NCBI RefSeq assembly: GCF_010500245.1
Contig: NZ_JAAGOX010000010.1
Span: forward strand, 23,297 to 87,296
Reading direction: 5' to 3'
Length of the DNA stretch: 64,000 nt
Source: Ruegeria sp. PrR005
GTDB lineage: Bacteria > Pseudomonadota > Alphaproteobacteria > Rhodobacterales > Rhodobacteraceae
The translations under genes were made by a program, and so were the position numbers. Positions 43,286 through 52,725 of this stretch are shown here, one piece after another. Positions within the stretch are counted from its first letter, which is position 1; every line of letters begins with the position of its first letter. The notes under the pieces are model-generated. The model searched no databases, was not told where the DNA came from, and saw nothing but the letters and a program-made list of their open reading frames with translations.

Positions 43286-43788
43286 GGCTGGGCCGTTTCT
43301 TGTCCGGACAATTGCACGGCCGTTTCGAACCGGGGAAAGAGCACATTGTCTTCAAGGTATCTGTGTTCGTCGAGATCTTCGGCCAGCTTGCCGAGTCCGG
43401 CATAAAGCTTCCGCCAGGACGTGCAGGCGTTGAGAGGCAGGCGGAGCCCGTGGTTTATGGCCGCGATCAGGTTCACCGCGGTCTCGTGGTTTGCGTGCTC
43501 AAGGCGCAAGCTGGCCAATGCGTTCTGCATCTGTCCGAATTTCCCCTCGCTCAGCGCGGGGAAGACAACCGCCTCTTCCTTGTCAATATGTGCTTCGAGT
43601 TCTGTCGCGATGGCTTGCAGCGCCGCTGCAAGACCATGCGGTGCGTCGATCTCGTTTGCGTGTCGCGTTTCCACCTTGCGGGCAAGCCTGACAAGCTCTG
43701 GCAACTCCTGTCGATGCACATCTAAAAAGCGTTCCTGGATGTAGGTCATCAGGCTCGGCGTTGACATTTCGGTAACTGAAACCGGCAT
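43282..43788 (-). CDS. Hemerythrin-like domain protein (RIC/ScdA type)
   Basis: 168 residues. The di-iron ligand pattern is visible: RFLDVHRQELP, ELEAHIDKEEAVVFPAL, LRLEHANHETAV and DEHRYLEDNVLFPRFE, as in the C-terminal domain of YtfE/ScdA iron-sulfur repair proteins. There is no N-terminal Cys-containing ScdA domain. It may bind nitric oxide or iron to protect iron-sulfur enzymes such as UbiU/UbiV. It is about half identical in layout to the protein at 44327, implying duplication. Confidence 0.88.
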   Translation of the reverse strand: MPVSVTEMSTPSLMTYIQERFLDVHRQELPELVRLARKVETRHANEIDAPHGLAAALQAIATELEAHIDKEEAVVFPALSEGKFGQMQNALASLRLEHANHETAVNLIAAINHGLRLPLNACTSWRKLYAGLGKLAEDLDEHRYLEDNVLFPRFETAVQLSGQETAQP

Positions 43789-44322
43789 TCACACCCCCGC
43801 GGAATTGGAACTGCGCGACCCTGCAACAGTTCGGCACCAGTCAAGGATTGCCCCCTCCTCGGGGGGGAGGGACTCATCCAATCCGCCGGCAAAGCGTTCG
43901 AAGGCGCCGCGATGCGTCTCGGAAACCCCGATCAGCACCGGAACGCCGCATGCCAGCGCCTCGGCAATCATCGCCCGAAAACCGCGGCCCTCGGCCTCGC
44001 TGAGACCGAACTTGTTCAAGACGACCAAGTCTGCACCCTGTGTGGCAAGGCGCGCAGTCGCCTGCCCCACGGCATCCTCCATCGCGCCGGCATCCATGCG
44101 GCACGACGTCGATCCCGCGCCCAGATCCTGCGTGATCCGCACGAGAGGGCCGTCGGGCAACAGCCACAAGTTGCAGCCACAATGCCCGGCGGCCTCGCTC
44201 GGCTCCACGAGCCGCAAGGTGCCCAGAACCCGGCATCCCTCTTCCTTCAGCCGCGCGACGACAGATTTAAGCAGGTGATCGGTGGCGCCGCGGCCGGTTG
44301 CTGAAACGGATGCGATCGCCAT
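43789..44322 (-). CDS. DUF2478 family protein
   Basis: 177 residues from the ATG at 44322. It resembles DUF2478, a P-loop-like family: VSATGRGATDHLLKSVVARL (an altered nucleotide-binding loop), VLGTLRL, ITQDLGAGSTSCRMDAGAME and DLVVLNKFGLSEAEGRGF. The LNKFG motif is like the NKxG specificity motif of GTPases. Members often sit near molybdenum cofactor or nitrate-respiration genes. Here it lies between two hemerythrin genes, in the same operon. Function not established. Confidence 0.78.
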   Translation of the reverse strand: MAIASVSATGRGATDHLLKSVVARLKEEGCRVLGTLRLVEPSEAAGHCGCNLWLLPDGPLVRITQDLGAGSTSCRMDAGAMEDAVGQATARLATQGADLVVLNKFGLSEAEGRGFRAMIAEALACGVPVLIGVSETHRGAFERFAGGLDESLPPEEGAILDWCRTVAGSRSSNSAGV

Positions 44323-44326
44323 TACC

Positions 44327-44809
44327 TCAGCCCCTCTCGAATCTGGGGAATAGCAGGTCGTTCTCCAGCGCCATATGTGCCGCCAAATCGTCGAGCATCT
44401 TCTCCGTCCCGGCATAAAGCGCTCGCCAGGAACCGCAGGCATGCGCGGGCGCTGTCAAGTTACCGGTCAGGGCGCGGATACGCGCAATGCAGGCCGCGTG
44501 TTCGTCGTGGTCAGCCCGCATCATGGCGATCGGGTGATCGATACCCTGCATGCCGCCCGCGCGCATCGCGGGAAAGAGGATCGCTTCCTCCTTGGCCATG
44601 TGGTCTTCCATCTCGCGCCGTAGGGTCATCAGGGCCTGCGCCAACCCGTGTGGTGCCTGCGGGTCGTCGGCGTGGACCTGTTCGACCCTTTCCGCCAGCG
44701 GGAGCAGCCCTGCAAGGTCGGACCGGTGGACCGCGTGATAGCGTGTCTGGATATGGTCGATCAGGGCATCGGTCTCCTGAGGGGCTGTGTTGCCATCTAG
44801 GTCTCTCAT
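44327..44809 (-). CDS. Hemerythrin-like iron-sulfur repair protein (RIC type)
   Basis: 160 residues from the ATG at 44809; the frame upstream overlaps the operator and nsrR. Ligand motifs are RYHAVHRSDLA, REMEDHMAKEEAILFPAM, MRADHDEHAACIARI and AAHMALENDLLFPRFE, the same set as its paralogue at 43282. It is the first gene of the operon and divergent from nsrR, with a 12-base inverted repeat in the gap. RIC proteins restore iron-sulfur clusters damaged by nitric oxide. Confidence 0.9.
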   Translation of the reverse strand: MRDLDGNTAPQETDALIDHIQTRYHAVHRSDLAGLLPLAERVEQVHADDPQAPHGLAQALMTLRREMEDHMAKEEAILFPAMRAGGMQGIDHPIAMMRADHDEHAACIARIRALTGNLTAPAHACGSWRALYAGTEKMLDDLAAHMALENDLLFPRFERG

Positions 44810-44845
44810 GGGCGGCGCATTCCTTGGTGTTGGCTGGAAGCGAAC

Positions 44846-44903
44846 GATTTGGTATTTGCGGTGCCGATTACACCCGATCAATGCGCATTGTAAATACCAA
44901 ATC
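44846..44903. promoter_or_regulatory. Inverted 12-bp operator pair between RIC gene and nsrR
   Basis: GATTTGGTATTT (44846-44857) and its exact complement AAATACCAAATC (44892-44903) face each other 34 bases apart. Beyond the identical 12 bases, similarity continues inward (RCRRTGCSSAT), giving two roughly 23-base inverted copies. The position between divergent RIC and nsrR suggests paired NsrR sites, one per promoter. The second ends 12 bases before the nsrR start. Confidence 0.65.
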
Positions 44904-44915
44904 AGGAGTCCCATC

Positions 44916-45329
44916 TTGCGACTAACGACGTTCACAGATTTTGGCCTGCGTGCGCTCATGCGGATGGCAGGCACCCCTGACCGGCCGTTCACGACGGCGG
45001 AATTGGCGGACGAATTTCGCGTGTCCCGCAATCACCTGGCCAAAGTGATCTCGGCGCTTGCGTCGGCGGGGTATCTGGACACACGCCGTGGCGGCGGCGG
45101 CGGCGCGATACTCGCGCGGCGGCCCGAGGATATCCGGCTGGGAGAAGTCGTGGCGTATCTTGAAAGGGATCAGGCGCTGGTCGAATGCTTTCTGCCGGAC
45201 GGTGTCGCCTGCACGCTGAGCCCGCGCTGCCGCCTGAAGGCGCGGCTGTCCGAAGCTGAAGCAGCCTTCATTGCCGACCTGAATCGCAGCACGCTGGCCG
45301 ATTGCGTCTATCGCGTGGTTGATGTGTAA
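44916..45329 (+). CDS. nsrR: Rrf2 family regulator NsrR (nitric oxide sensing repressor)
   Basis: 137 residues from a TTG at 44916 with AGGAG seven bases upstream. The N-terminus MRLTTFTDFGLRALMRMAG and the winged helix TAELADEFRVSRNHLAKVIS are NsrR-like. Three Cys residues that could hold an iron-sulfur cluster appear in ECFLPDGVACTLSPRCRLK (about residues 90-108), the NsrR pattern. It should repress the divergent RIC-DUF2478-ubiTUV-nnrS operon until nitric oxide damages its cluster. Confidence 0.9.
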   Translation: MRLTTFTDFGLRALMRMAGTPDRPFTTAELADEFRVSRNHLAKVISALASAGYLDTRRGGGGGAILARRPEDIRLGEVVAYLERDQALVECFLPDGVACTLSPRCRLKARLSEAEAAFIADLNRSTLADCVYRVVDV

Positions 45330-45382
45330 CGGGTCTAAAACAGGATCGAAGGGTCACACCGGCCGACGCGAAAGCGGGAAAT

Positions 45383-45557
45383 GATGATGGGCCGGTTCAA
45401 GTCACCACGCCAAGCGCAACAATTTCTCGTCGCCCACGGCCAAATCAATAGGATCTTTCGTCCCCGCCGCTACCGTCTTTCCACTTTATCCTACCGCCAT
45501 GCCAGAGCCGACGCGTTCAAGCTCTGGGAAGGCTATGCCGCCGAATTATCGGCCTGA
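45383..45557 (+). pseudogene. IS6-family transposase, C-terminal fragment
   Basis: The frame GRFKSPRQAQQFLVAHGQIN followed by FRPRRYRLSTLSYRHARADA and ending WEGYAAELSA is the typical end of an IS6-family transposase. The N-terminal and catalytic parts are missing. It abuts, tail to tail, an oppositely oriented N-terminal fragment at 45558, so the two are pieces of rearranged copies. The 45330-45382 stretch before it holds nothing recognisable. Confidence 0.8.
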
Positions 45558-45873
45558 TTGAGCGGGCTCGCGCTTCCTCCAATCCACGTCAGACAACTTG
45601 GAAATGTCCAGCTCATGGTTGCGTTGGACGCAAGCGGCAAAATGCAAGCCAAACCGGTTCACCCACTTCCGGATCGTCTCTCGGCTGACGGAAACTCCAC
45701 GTTCGACGAGTAGATCCGCAACATTGGCGGCGCTGAGGGTGACGCCACGTAGACCCTGACCGCGTTGGCTATGATTTCGCGAGGAAAACGATAGCCCTTC
45801 AGGCGCGGCATCTTGGCGGGTATCGGCTTGGCAATCGCCTTGACTTTGTGTCAGACGGCAACTTGGCAATGCC
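45558..45873 (-). pseudogene. IS6-family transposase, N-terminal fragment with frameshift (left flank of peptide cassette)
   Basis: Reading leftward from the IS end GGCATTGCCAAGTTGCC (outer base 45873): MPRLKGYRFPREIIANAVRV, then a one-base shift near 45745, then LSAANVADLLVERGVSVSRE and TIRKWVNRFGLHFAA. This is the N-terminal helix-turn-helix part of an IS6-type transposase. Family sequence is lost after about residue 70. The first 95 bases or so are nearly identical, in inverse orientation, to 55221-55318. The stop of the M20 peptidase gene begins at the very next base. Confidence 0.8.
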
Positions 45874-47265
45874 TTACGGAGGTGTTTCTCGGCTGCCTAC
45901 ATCCCAAAACACCCCGGCCATGATACGCAGCGCGTCCCGGCAGACGGGCTTCAACACATGTTCGTTCGGCGCATGCTGCGAGCAGCCGCGATAGGAATGC
46001 GGCACCCAAACCGTGGGCAGGCCCAGAATATCGGCGAAGGTGTCGTTGGGCAGCGATCCCGCCAGGTTCGGCAGCACATGCGGCGGCTTACCCGCAGTTT
46101 CTTCGATCGAACGCCTCACGAACTGCACCCAGGGGTGTGAGGGGTCGAGCCGCGTGGCGGCGAAGAAGCCGCGCTCCATCGGCTCGATTGTCACTTGTTC
46201 AAAGCCATGCGCATCGAGATGCCGCCGCAGCGAAGGCAGCACCGCATCGGCATCCGTCCCCACCACATAGCGCAGCTGGCAGGTTGCCCGCGCACTGCTC
46301 GAGATGGCGTTGACCGGTGCTTCGGGCACGCCGCTTTTCATCGCCAGGATGGCAAAGCTGTTCCAGCCATAGGCACGCTCGGCGGGAGTCAGGCTTTCTT
46401 CTCCCCAGTCTTCGTCGATCTTGGGGCTGGTGTCGTCGTCCGGCGCGATGGGCAGGCCGGCAAGCGCCGCGCGTACCTCGTCGGTCAGGCTGGTGGGGCG
46501 CCATTCCGGAATGGCCAACTGCCCGCGCTTGTCGGAAATGGTCGAAAGCGCCTGCGCCAGGATCATCGCGGGATCGGCCAAAAGCCCACCCCAGTTGCCC
46601 GAGTGATGCGCGCCCTCGCGCAGGTCGACCGCCAGGTCAAACGTGATCCCGCCGCGCGATCCCATGAACATCGTGGGCGTATCCGGCTGAAGCCGTGGCC
46701 CGTCCGAGGCAATAAGAACATCCGCCTTCAACCGCTCCTTTTCTGCCTTGAAAAACTCGGCCAGACCGGGCGATCCGGTCTCTTCCGCCATCTCGATCAC
46801 GATCTTGGCGTTGAACCCAAGGCTACCCCGCGTTGCGATCACCGCCTCCATCGCGGCTATGTTGATCAGGTGTTGCGATTTGTTATCCGCCGAACCCCGC
46901 CCGTAAAGCCGCTCGCCCTCCTCGATCAACTTGAAGGGCTCCAGCCCCTCGCGCCACATGCCCTCCTGCGCGCGGATCACGTCGCCATGGCCATAGCTGA
47001 GCACGGTGGGCAGCCCCTCGCCCTCGTGGCGCTCGCCCACCAGCAAGGGCGGCGCGCCGGGGATCGGATTCTCGAAGATCTCGCAGGCAAAGCCCGCCGC
47101 CTTGAGCCGGGGCATCATCGCCTGTGTCAGGTAGCGCATCAATGCGGGCGCAGCGTCCGGGTTCTGGCTCTCGCTCGGATGTGCGACCAGGGCGGACAGA
47201 TCGGCCTGAAAACGCCCGTCATCGAAATAGTCGGTTATGGTGGCAATCGCCGCGTCGCGGGTCAT
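45874..47265 (-). CDS. M20 family metallopeptidase
   Basis: 463 residues from the ATG at 47265, with AAGGAG upstream; in-frame ATGs at 47286 and 47280 overlap the ggt stop. Metal ligands are visible in [27 protein letters not shown] and [11 protein letters not shown], in the order of M20 dipeptidases/carboxypeptidases. It would hydrolyse dipeptides such as cysteinylglycine inside the cell. It is last in the peptide-transport operon, after the gamma-glutamyltransferase. Its stop codon directly touches the IS6-type end at 45873. Confidence 0.9.
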   Translation of the reverse strand: MTRDAAIATITDYFDDGRFQADLSALVAHPSESQNPDAAPALMRYLTQAMMPRLKAAGFACEIFENPIPGAPPLLVGERHEGEGLPTVLSYGHGDVIRAQEGMWREGLEPFKLIEEGERLYGRGSADNKSQHLINIAAMEAVIATRGSLGFNAKIVIEMAEETGSPGLAEFFKAEKERLKADVLIASDGPRLQPDTPTMFMGSRGGITFDLAVDLREGAHHSGNWGGLLADPAMILAQALSTISDKRGQLAIPEWRPTSLTDEVRAALAGLPIAPDDDTSPKIDEDWGEESLTPAERAYGWNSFAILAMKSGVPEAPVNAISSSARATCQLRYVVGTDADAVLPSLRRHLDAHGFEQVTIEPMERGFFAATRLDPSHPWVQFVRRSIEETAGKPPHVLPNLAGSLPNDTFADILGLPTVWVPHSYRGCSQHAPNEHVLKPVCRDALRIMAGVFWDVGSRETPP

Positions 47266-47276
47266 CTCGCGCTCCT

Positions 47277-48848
47277 TCATTCGCAAATGGCGTCGCCCCA
47301 GGGCGACATAATCTCGGTACAGCCGGAATTCCTACCTCCACGCCGCATCACTCCCGCCGGGCAGGCAAAAGCGTAAGGAAAGACCGTCCGCCGCGCTGTC
47401 TTCACCGTATGCTCCGACTCCAGCGCGGAGATTACCTCGGCGGGCAGGGTTTCATCCGCCACCACGACCGCACCCCCGGAAACATCCACGCGTGGGGTGT
47501 GGAAGGCCGCGCCAATATCCATACCGTGATCGATCATAAAGCCACTCAGATGCGTGATGGCCGAAACGATCTTTCGCCCGCCGCTGGCACCGATGGCAAA
47601 GCGTGTGTCACCCACCTCGCCAATCGCCGGGCAGACATTCATCAAACAGCGCTTACCCGGCCCCAAGGAGTTGGGCCGGCCCTGCACCGGATCGAACCAC
47701 ATGATGCCGTTGTTCATCAAAAAGCCAGTCGAGGGCGAGACAACGCGAGAACCGAAGATCGACAGCAGCGTCTGGGTCTGCGCAACCATGTTGCCGGCGC
47801 GGTCGACCACCGAGAAATGCGTCGTAGTACCGGGTGCCTTGGGGCTTTCGCCATCGTCGCCCATGCCGCTGAGCCGCGCCTTGTATGCGGCTTTCAGTCC
47901 GCGCGCATACGCGGCATAACTCGTCGTGCTCGGCGCATCGCCGCTGAGGTCGCTCTCTGCCGCCACGTACAGCGCGTGCTTGAGCGTCGGCCCTGCCGTC
48001 AGCCCGGGCAGGGCGTATATGGTACCGCCGCGATAGGAAAAGCTCAGCGCATCGTGGAATTCGGCGTGATAATCGCACAGATCCTCGTGCCGCAATGGGC
48101 CGCCCTTGGCTTCCATATCGGCGGCCATGGCCTTGCCCACATCGCCATCATATAGCGCCCTTGCGCCGCCTTGTGCGATTGCATCGAGGCTGTCGGCCAT
48201 GCGCGATTGGTCGAGCCGGGTCTCGTTCAGTGCCGTCCAGGCGCCCATATTGGGCCATTGCCCATCCACGAGGAACATCGCTGCCGCATCCGGGTCTTTC
48301 GCCAGTTCGCGCGTGGTCGAGGCGATACAGAGCCCGGCATACCAATCCACCAGCATGCCCCTCTTTGCGTGCGAGACCGCAGGGGCCAGTAACTCGGCCC
48401 AAGGCATCTTGCCCCAACGCTCATGCGCTTTTCCCAACCCATCGACAACACCGGGCACGGCGACCGCCGTCGCGCCCTGCACGTTTCGATCGTTCACCAC
48501 TTGCTCCCAGGGGAAAAGATCTCCGGCCACACCACGACCGGAAAGCGGATAGTCCTCCACCTTCAGCGCCTTGGGCGCGCGCATTCCGTGGTTCAGCGCC
48601 ACCGCGTGACCTTCATCCGCGCGCCACAGCATCATCGCGCCACCGCCCGCCGGGCCGCTCATCCACGGTTCAAGAACGCCGATGGCAAAGCTTGTGGCCA
48701 CCGCCGCATCCACCGCGTCGCCCCCGGCACGCAGAACCTCGGCCCCCACTTCCGCAGCCAACGAGTTCTGGGCGGCGACCACGCCGCCATCGGTTTCAAT
48801 AACTGTTTTCGTCACGGTCTGGGTACGAGAGAGGGCGTGGGCGGGCAT
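47277..48848 (-). CDS. Gamma-glutamyltransferase family protein
   Basis: 523 residues from the ATG at 48848 (AGAGGA upstream). The N-terminal [20 protein letters not shown] and [19 protein letters not shown], and the small-subunit start [20 protein letters not shown], are ggt signatures. The Thr before HFSVVD is the expected self-cleavage nucleophile. [10 protein letters not shown] and [10 protein letters not shown] complete the active site. No signal peptide is seen, so it is probably cytoplasmic, unlike the exported E. coli enzyme. With the ABC importer it would cleave imported glutathione or gamma-glutamyl peptides. Confidence 0.92.
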   Translation of the reverse strand: MPAHALSRTQTVTKTVIETDGGVVAAQNSLAAEVGAEVLRAGGDAVDAAVATSFAIGVLEPWMSGPAGGGAMMLWRADEGHAVALNHGMRAPKALKVEDYPLSGRGVAGDLFPWEQVVNDRNVQGATAVAVPGVVDGLGKAHERWGKMPWAELLAPAVSHAKRGMLVDWYAGLCIASTTRELAKDPDAAAMFLVDGQWPNMGAWTALNETRLDQSRMADSLDAIAQGGARALYDGDVGKAMAADMEAKGGPLRHEDLCDYHAEFHDALSFSYRGGTIYALPGLTAGPTLKHALYVAAESDLSGDAPSTTSYAAYARGLKAAYKARLSGMGDDGESPKAPGTTTHFSVVDRAGNMVAQTQTLLSIFGSRVVSPSTGFLMNNGIMWFDPVQGRPNSLGPGKRCLMNVCPAIGEVGDTRFAIGASGGRKIVSAITHLSGFMIDHGMDIGAAFHTPRVDVSGGAVVVADETLPAEVISALESEHTVKTARRTVFPYAFACPAGVMRRGGRNSGCTEIMSPWGDAICE

Positions 48849-48852
48849 CTGG

Positions 48853-49848
48853 TCAGTCCTCTTGGAACATGGGAGTTTCTGGGTCAATCAGGTGGCATTC
48901 CACATGGCCATCGCGGTGCTGCACCGGGCGCGGGGCGCGGGTACTGCACAGATCGGTGGCATGGGCGCAACGCGGGTGAAAGGCGCAACCGGAAGGCGGA
49001 TCTATCGGGTTGGGATAGGCCATGCCCAGATGCGTGTCGGGCACGCCCAGCCCCGGATCGGGTGTCAGCACCGATTGCAAAAGCGCCTGCGTATAAGGAT
49101 GCGCCGAGGCCTCGAAGAGATCACTCGCGTTCACCTCCTCCACAATCCGGCCGAGATACATCACCGCCACCCGCGTGGCGAGGTGCTCGACCACCGCAAG
49201 GTTATGGCTGATGAAAAGATAGGTCAGACCAAATTCAGCCCTGAGTTCGCCCAGCAGATTCAGGATCTGACTTTGTACCGATACGTCCAAAGCCGAGGTC
49301 GGCTCGTCGCAGATCACGATTTCAGGCTTCATGATCAGAGCGCGCGCAATCGCCACCCGCTGACGCTGCCCGCCCGACATCTGGGAGGGATAGGTGTTCA
49401 TCACCCGCGATGGCAGGCCCACAACATCGAGCATCTCGCGCACGGCCTTTTGCTGGCTGGCGCTGTCACCTATGCCGTGAACGCGCAGTGGCAGGGAAAT
49501 GATATCGGCAATCGACTTGCGCGGGTTAAGGCTGGAATACGGGTCTTGGAAAATCGGCTGGATGCGCCGCGCCAACGCCAGCCTGTCCTGCTGCCCAAGC
49601 CGTTCTCCATCCACCAGCACGTCACCGGATGTGGGCGCTTCGAGCCCAAGAAGGATCTTGGCCAGCGTCGATTTCCCGCAGCCGCTTTCGCCCACAAGGC
49701 CCAGCACTTCGCCCTGTTCCAGTTTCAGCGAAACATCCCGCAGCGCGGTCAGCGGCTTGCGCTTACCCATCAGGCCCTGTTTGACCGTATAGGTCTTGGT
49801 CACACCCTTCAGCTCCAGCGCGGGCGCAGCGCTTACACCATCAAACAT
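48853..49848 (-). CDS. Peptide ABC transporter ATP-binding protein (DppF/GsiA-like)
   Basis: 331 residues. Walker A GESGCGKSTLAKILLG (about residue 53), signature MSGGQRQRVAIARAL, Walker B IVICDEPTSALD, and the oligopeptide C-terminal extension with GCAFHPRCAHATDLC. Member of the two-ATPase peptide/nickel importer family. Its start overlaps the stop of the DppD-like gene by one base, and the gamma-glutamyltransferase gene begins right at its end. Confidence 0.93.
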   Translation of the reverse strand: MFDGVSAAPALELKGVTKTYTVKQGLMGKRKPLTALRDVSLKLEQGEVLGLVGESGCGKSTLAKILLGLEAPTSGDVLVDGERLGQQDRLALARRIQPIFQDPYSSLNPRKSIADIISLPLRVHGIGDSASQQKAVREMLDVVGLPSRVMNTYPSQMSGGQRQRVAIARALIMKPEIVICDEPTSALDVSVQSQILNLLGELRAEFGLTYLFISHNLAVVEHLATRVAVMYLGRIVEEVNASDLFEASAHPYTQALLQSVLTPDPGLGVPDTHLGMAYPNPIDPPSGCAFHPRCAHATDLCSTRAPRPVQHRDGHVECHLIDPETPMFQED

Positions 49849-50846
49849 CAGACCCGCTCCTTTTCCGTGGCTTTCGCGCCTGTTTCATGCACACAGCGGA
49901 AACTGTGCGTCTCGCCTGGGCCATGGCGCGGGATCCTGCCCCGGCAGGTCTCGACCGCCTCATCGCAGCGGGTGCGGAAAACGCAGCCCGCGACCTCACC
50001 CACCAGCGAAGGCACGATGCCGGGGATGGTGCCCAATGGTGCTCCGCGTGCCGTCTTGCCAGGTTGGGGGATACAGCGCAGAAGGCCACGCGTGTAAGGA
50101 TGCATCGGCGCGCCGAATACCTCGGCCGCGGCGCCGGTTTCCACCAGTTCCCCGGCATACATCACCGCCACCTTGTCGGCCACGCGCGCCACCACGCCCA
50201 GGTCGTGAGTGATCAGGATCATCGCCATCCCCATCTCGCGCACCAGATCGACGAGCAGCCGCAAGATCTGCGCCTGAATGGTCACGTCCAGGGCCGTCGT
50301 CGGCTCGTCCGCGATGATGAGCTCGGGCTCGCACATCAACGCCATGGCGATCATCACCCGCTGCCGCAACCCGCCTGAAAGCTGATGCGGATACTGCCCC
50401 AACCGGCTTCCGGCGGCGGTAATGCCGACCTTTTCAAGCAAGTCTACCGCCCGCGCCCGCGCCTCGGCCCGGCTCACCTGCCGGTGCAAAAGCATCGCCT
50501 CCATCAGCTGATCGCCGATCGTATAGGCCGGATTGAGGCTCGTCATCGGTTCCTGGAAGATCATCGACATGCGCGCGCCGCGCAGGCTCCGCATCTCGCG
50601 CGGGCTGGCTTGCAACAGCGCCGTACCGTCGAAATCCGCCTGCTCTGCGCTCACCTTGATGCGCTTTCCCAGAAGCCCCATTAAAGCCAGCGATGTCAGC
50701 GATTTGCCCGAGCCGCTTTCGCCCACGATGCACAGAACCTCGCCGCGCTTCAGATCGAAATCTATGCCCCGCACCGCGTGCAATGTCCCGCCGCCCACCG
50801 GTATGTCGATGGTCAGGCCCTTCACGTTCAGAATGGTCTCGCTCAT
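49848..50846 (-). CDS. Peptide ABC transporter ATP-binding protein (DppD-like)
   Basis: 332 residues. Walker A GESGSGKSLTSLALMG (residue about 40), signature LSGGLRQRVMIAMAL, Walker B LIIADEPTTALD, and C-terminal VAGCVFRTRCDEAVETC, where oligopeptide/dipeptide ATPases carry an iron-sulfur-like Cys set. It forms the ATPase heterodimer with the product of the next gene. It starts four bases after the DppC-like gene. Confidence 0.93.
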   Translation of the reverse strand: MSETILNVKGLTIDIPVGGGTLHAVRGIDFDLKRGEVLCIVGESGSGKSLTSLALMGLLGKRIKVSAEQADFDGTALLQASPREMRSLRGARMSMIFQEPMTSLNPAYTIGDQLMEAMLLHRQVSRAEARARAVDLLEKVGITAAGSRLGQYPHQLSGGLRQRVMIAMALMCEPELIIADEPTTALDVTIQAQILRLLVDLVREMGMAMILITHDLGVVARVADKVAVMYAGELVETGAAAEVFGAPMHPYTRGLLRCIPQPGKTARGAPLGTIPGIVPSLVGEVAGCVFRTRCDEAVETCRGRIPRHGPGETHSFRCVHETGAKATEKERV

Positions 50847-50850
50847 CGCC

Positions 50851-51750
50851 TCAGCTCCTGTTTTCGGGCGCGGTCACGTCGCGCAGCCCATCGCCCATCA
50901 GGTTGATCGCCAGCACCAGCACGAACAGAACCGCGCCGGGGATCAGCACCAGCCAGGGCTCGAACAGCATCATGTTCTTGCCCTCGCTGACCATCAGACC
51001 CCAGCTTGGCGTCGGCGGTTGAACCCCAAGGCCAAGGAAGCTCAAGGTTGCTTCCAGAAGGATCGCATGTGCCATTTCGAGCGTTACCACCACGATCAGG
51101 TTATTGAGCACGTTGGGCATGATCTCGGTCAGCAGGATCCGCGGGGTCGAGGCCCCGATGGCCTGCGCCGCGGCCACGTATTCGCGCCGTCGCACTTGCC
51201 TTGTCGACGCGCGCATCACGACTGCGAAGCGGTCCCACAGCAAGAGGCCCAGCACCACAATCACGACCGTCAGCGAGCCGCCCAGAATGGCCACCACGGC
51301 CAGCGCCACCAGAACCACCGGCATGGCCAGTCGAACGTTGACCAAAAAGGTCACCACGGCATCCACCCGGCCCCCGAAATAGCCGGCCGCCACGCCCATC
51401 GCGGTGCCGATCGCGCCCGAAATCGTGGCCGCCACCACCCCGATCAACAGCGATACACGCGCACCATAGATCAGGCGGCTCAGGTAATCGCGGCCCAGGT
51501 GATCGGTGCCCAGCGGATGCTCCCACGTGCCACCCAAGAAGACGGGCGGTTTCATCCGCATGGCCAGGTTCTGCACATAGGGATCATGCGGCGCTAATAC
51601 CGGCGCCAACAGCGCGATTACCAAGAGCACAGCCACCACCACCGCGCCGATGATCAGGCCCTGGTGGCCAAAGACTCGACGGCGCAGCATCTGGCCCGGG
51701 GTCGGGCCGGTAATGTCCTCAAGAAGCGGGTCAACGGTTGTATTTGCCAT
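50851..51750 (-). CDS. Peptide ABC transporter permease (DppC-like)
   Basis: 299 residues, about six TM segments after a 25-residue cytoplasmic head. The family features are HPLGTDHLGRDYLSRLIYGAR (key GTDHLGRDYLSRLIYG, about residue 75) and the coupling loop YVAAAQAIGASTPRILLTEI. The protein ends GDGLRDVTAPENRS, the usual terminus of DppC/GsiD proteins. It follows the DppB-like gene by one base. Confidence 0.93.
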   Translation of the reverse strand: MANTTVDPLLEDITGPTPGQMLRRRVFGHQGLIIGAVVVAVLLVIALLAPVLAPHDPYVQNLAMRMKPPVFLGGTWEHPLGTDHLGRDYLSRLIYGARVSLLIGVVAATISGAIGTAMGVAAGYFGGRVDAVVTFLVNVRLAMPVVLVALAVVAILGGSLTVVIVVLGLLLWDRFAVVMRASTRQVRRREYVAAAQAIGASTPRILLTEIMPNVLNNLIVVVTLEMAHAILLEATLSFLGLGVQPPTPSWGLMVSEGKNMMLFEPWLVLIPGAVLFVLVLAINLMGDGLRDVTAPENRS

Positions 51751-51751
51751 C

Positions 51752-52669
51752 TCAGCTGCTCCTCATACGCGGATCGAGCCAAGCATTCAGCACGTCGGCC
51801 AGGAAAGTGAAGACGATGTAGAACATCGAGAAAATGAGGATCAGTGCCTGCACGGTGGGCAGATCGTTACGGCTGATGCTCTCCCAGGCAAGGAAGCCCG
51901 CGCCATGCAACGCAAAGATCGATTCCACGACGATGGAGCCGCCCAGCATAAAGCCCATCTGCACGGCGGCGAGGCTGACCACCGGGATGATCGCGTTTCT
52001 CAGCGCATGGCGGAACATCACCCGCAGCTCCGAGGCGCCTTTGGCCCGGGCCGTGCGGATATAGTCCGACGACAGAACCTCCAGCATCCCCGCTCGCGTA
52101 AGACGCATAATGGCGGGCATCGCGTAGTAGCCAAGCACGATGGTCGGCATCACGAAATGCGCCCATGTCGCCGTGCCCGAAACCGGCAGCCACCTCAGCT
52201 GGATAGCGAAAAGGACAATCAGGATCAGACCGAACCAGAACGACGGCAGCGCCTGCCCTGCGACGCTGAGGAACAGCGCGATCCGGTCGATGATCGAGTT
52301 GGGCCGCATAGCTGCGAGCACACCCAACGGCACCGCCGTGAGCAATGCAAAGGTTATGCCGCAAACGCCCAGCAACATCGTTACCGACAGCCGGTCGGCA
52401 ATCAGGCTGGCGACCGGCAGTTTGAAATAGTAGCTCTCGCCGAAATCGCCCCGCAGCGCAGCAAATAGCCAATCGCCATATTGGACCAGCATCGGCCGGT
52501 CGAAGCCATAGACCCGGCGGATCGCCTCGATATCCTCGCCACTGGCCGTTTCACCGGCCAGGGCCGCCGCCGGATCGCCAGCGAGGAACAGAAGTGAAAA
52601 GCTGATGAAGGAAACGGTGAAGGCCACCAACAAGGCAAGCCCGAGCCGTCTCAGGATGAACTGAAGCAC
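51752..52669 (-). CDS. Peptide ABC transporter permease (DppB-like)
   Basis: 305 residues. It begins MLQFILRRLGLALLVAFTVS, typical of DppB/GsiC, and has the coupling-loop sequence DYIRTARAKGASELRVMFRH near residue 200. VESIFALHGAGFLAWESI near residue 250 is the conserved VETVFSWPGLG-type loop. It forms the channel with the DppC-like protein. A hairpin lies between it and the upstream binding-protein gene. Confidence 0.93.
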   Translation of the reverse strand: MLQFILRRLGLALLVAFTVSFISFSLLFLAGDPAAALAGETASGEDIEAIRRVYGFDRPMLVQYGDWLFAALRGDFGESYYFKLPVASLIADRLSVTMLLGVCGITFALLTAVPLGVLAAMRPNSIIDRIALFLSVAGQALPSFWFGLILIVLFAIQLRWLPVSGTATWAHFVMPTIVLGYYAMPAIMRLTRAGMLEVLSSDYIRTARAKGASELRVMFRHALRNAIIPVVSLAAVQMGFMLGGSIVVESIFALHGAGFLAWESISRNDLPTVQALILIFSMFYIVFTFLADVLNAWLDPRMRSS

Positions 52670-52725
52670 AAGCGAATCCTCCGCTCGACCTGGCAGCCGG
52701 GGCCGCCCGCAATTTCAGAAAAGGC

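Noticed and set aside
44866..44883. Possible FNR box in the RIC-nsrR gap
   Set aside because: Only the right half ATCAA matches; the left half TTACA is too far from TTGAT, so it is not called.
46195..47376. 393-codon plus-strand frame opposite the M20 peptidase
   Set aside because: Arg/His/Gln-rich shadow without motifs; the minus-strand gene has intact metal ligands and a good ribosome-binding site.
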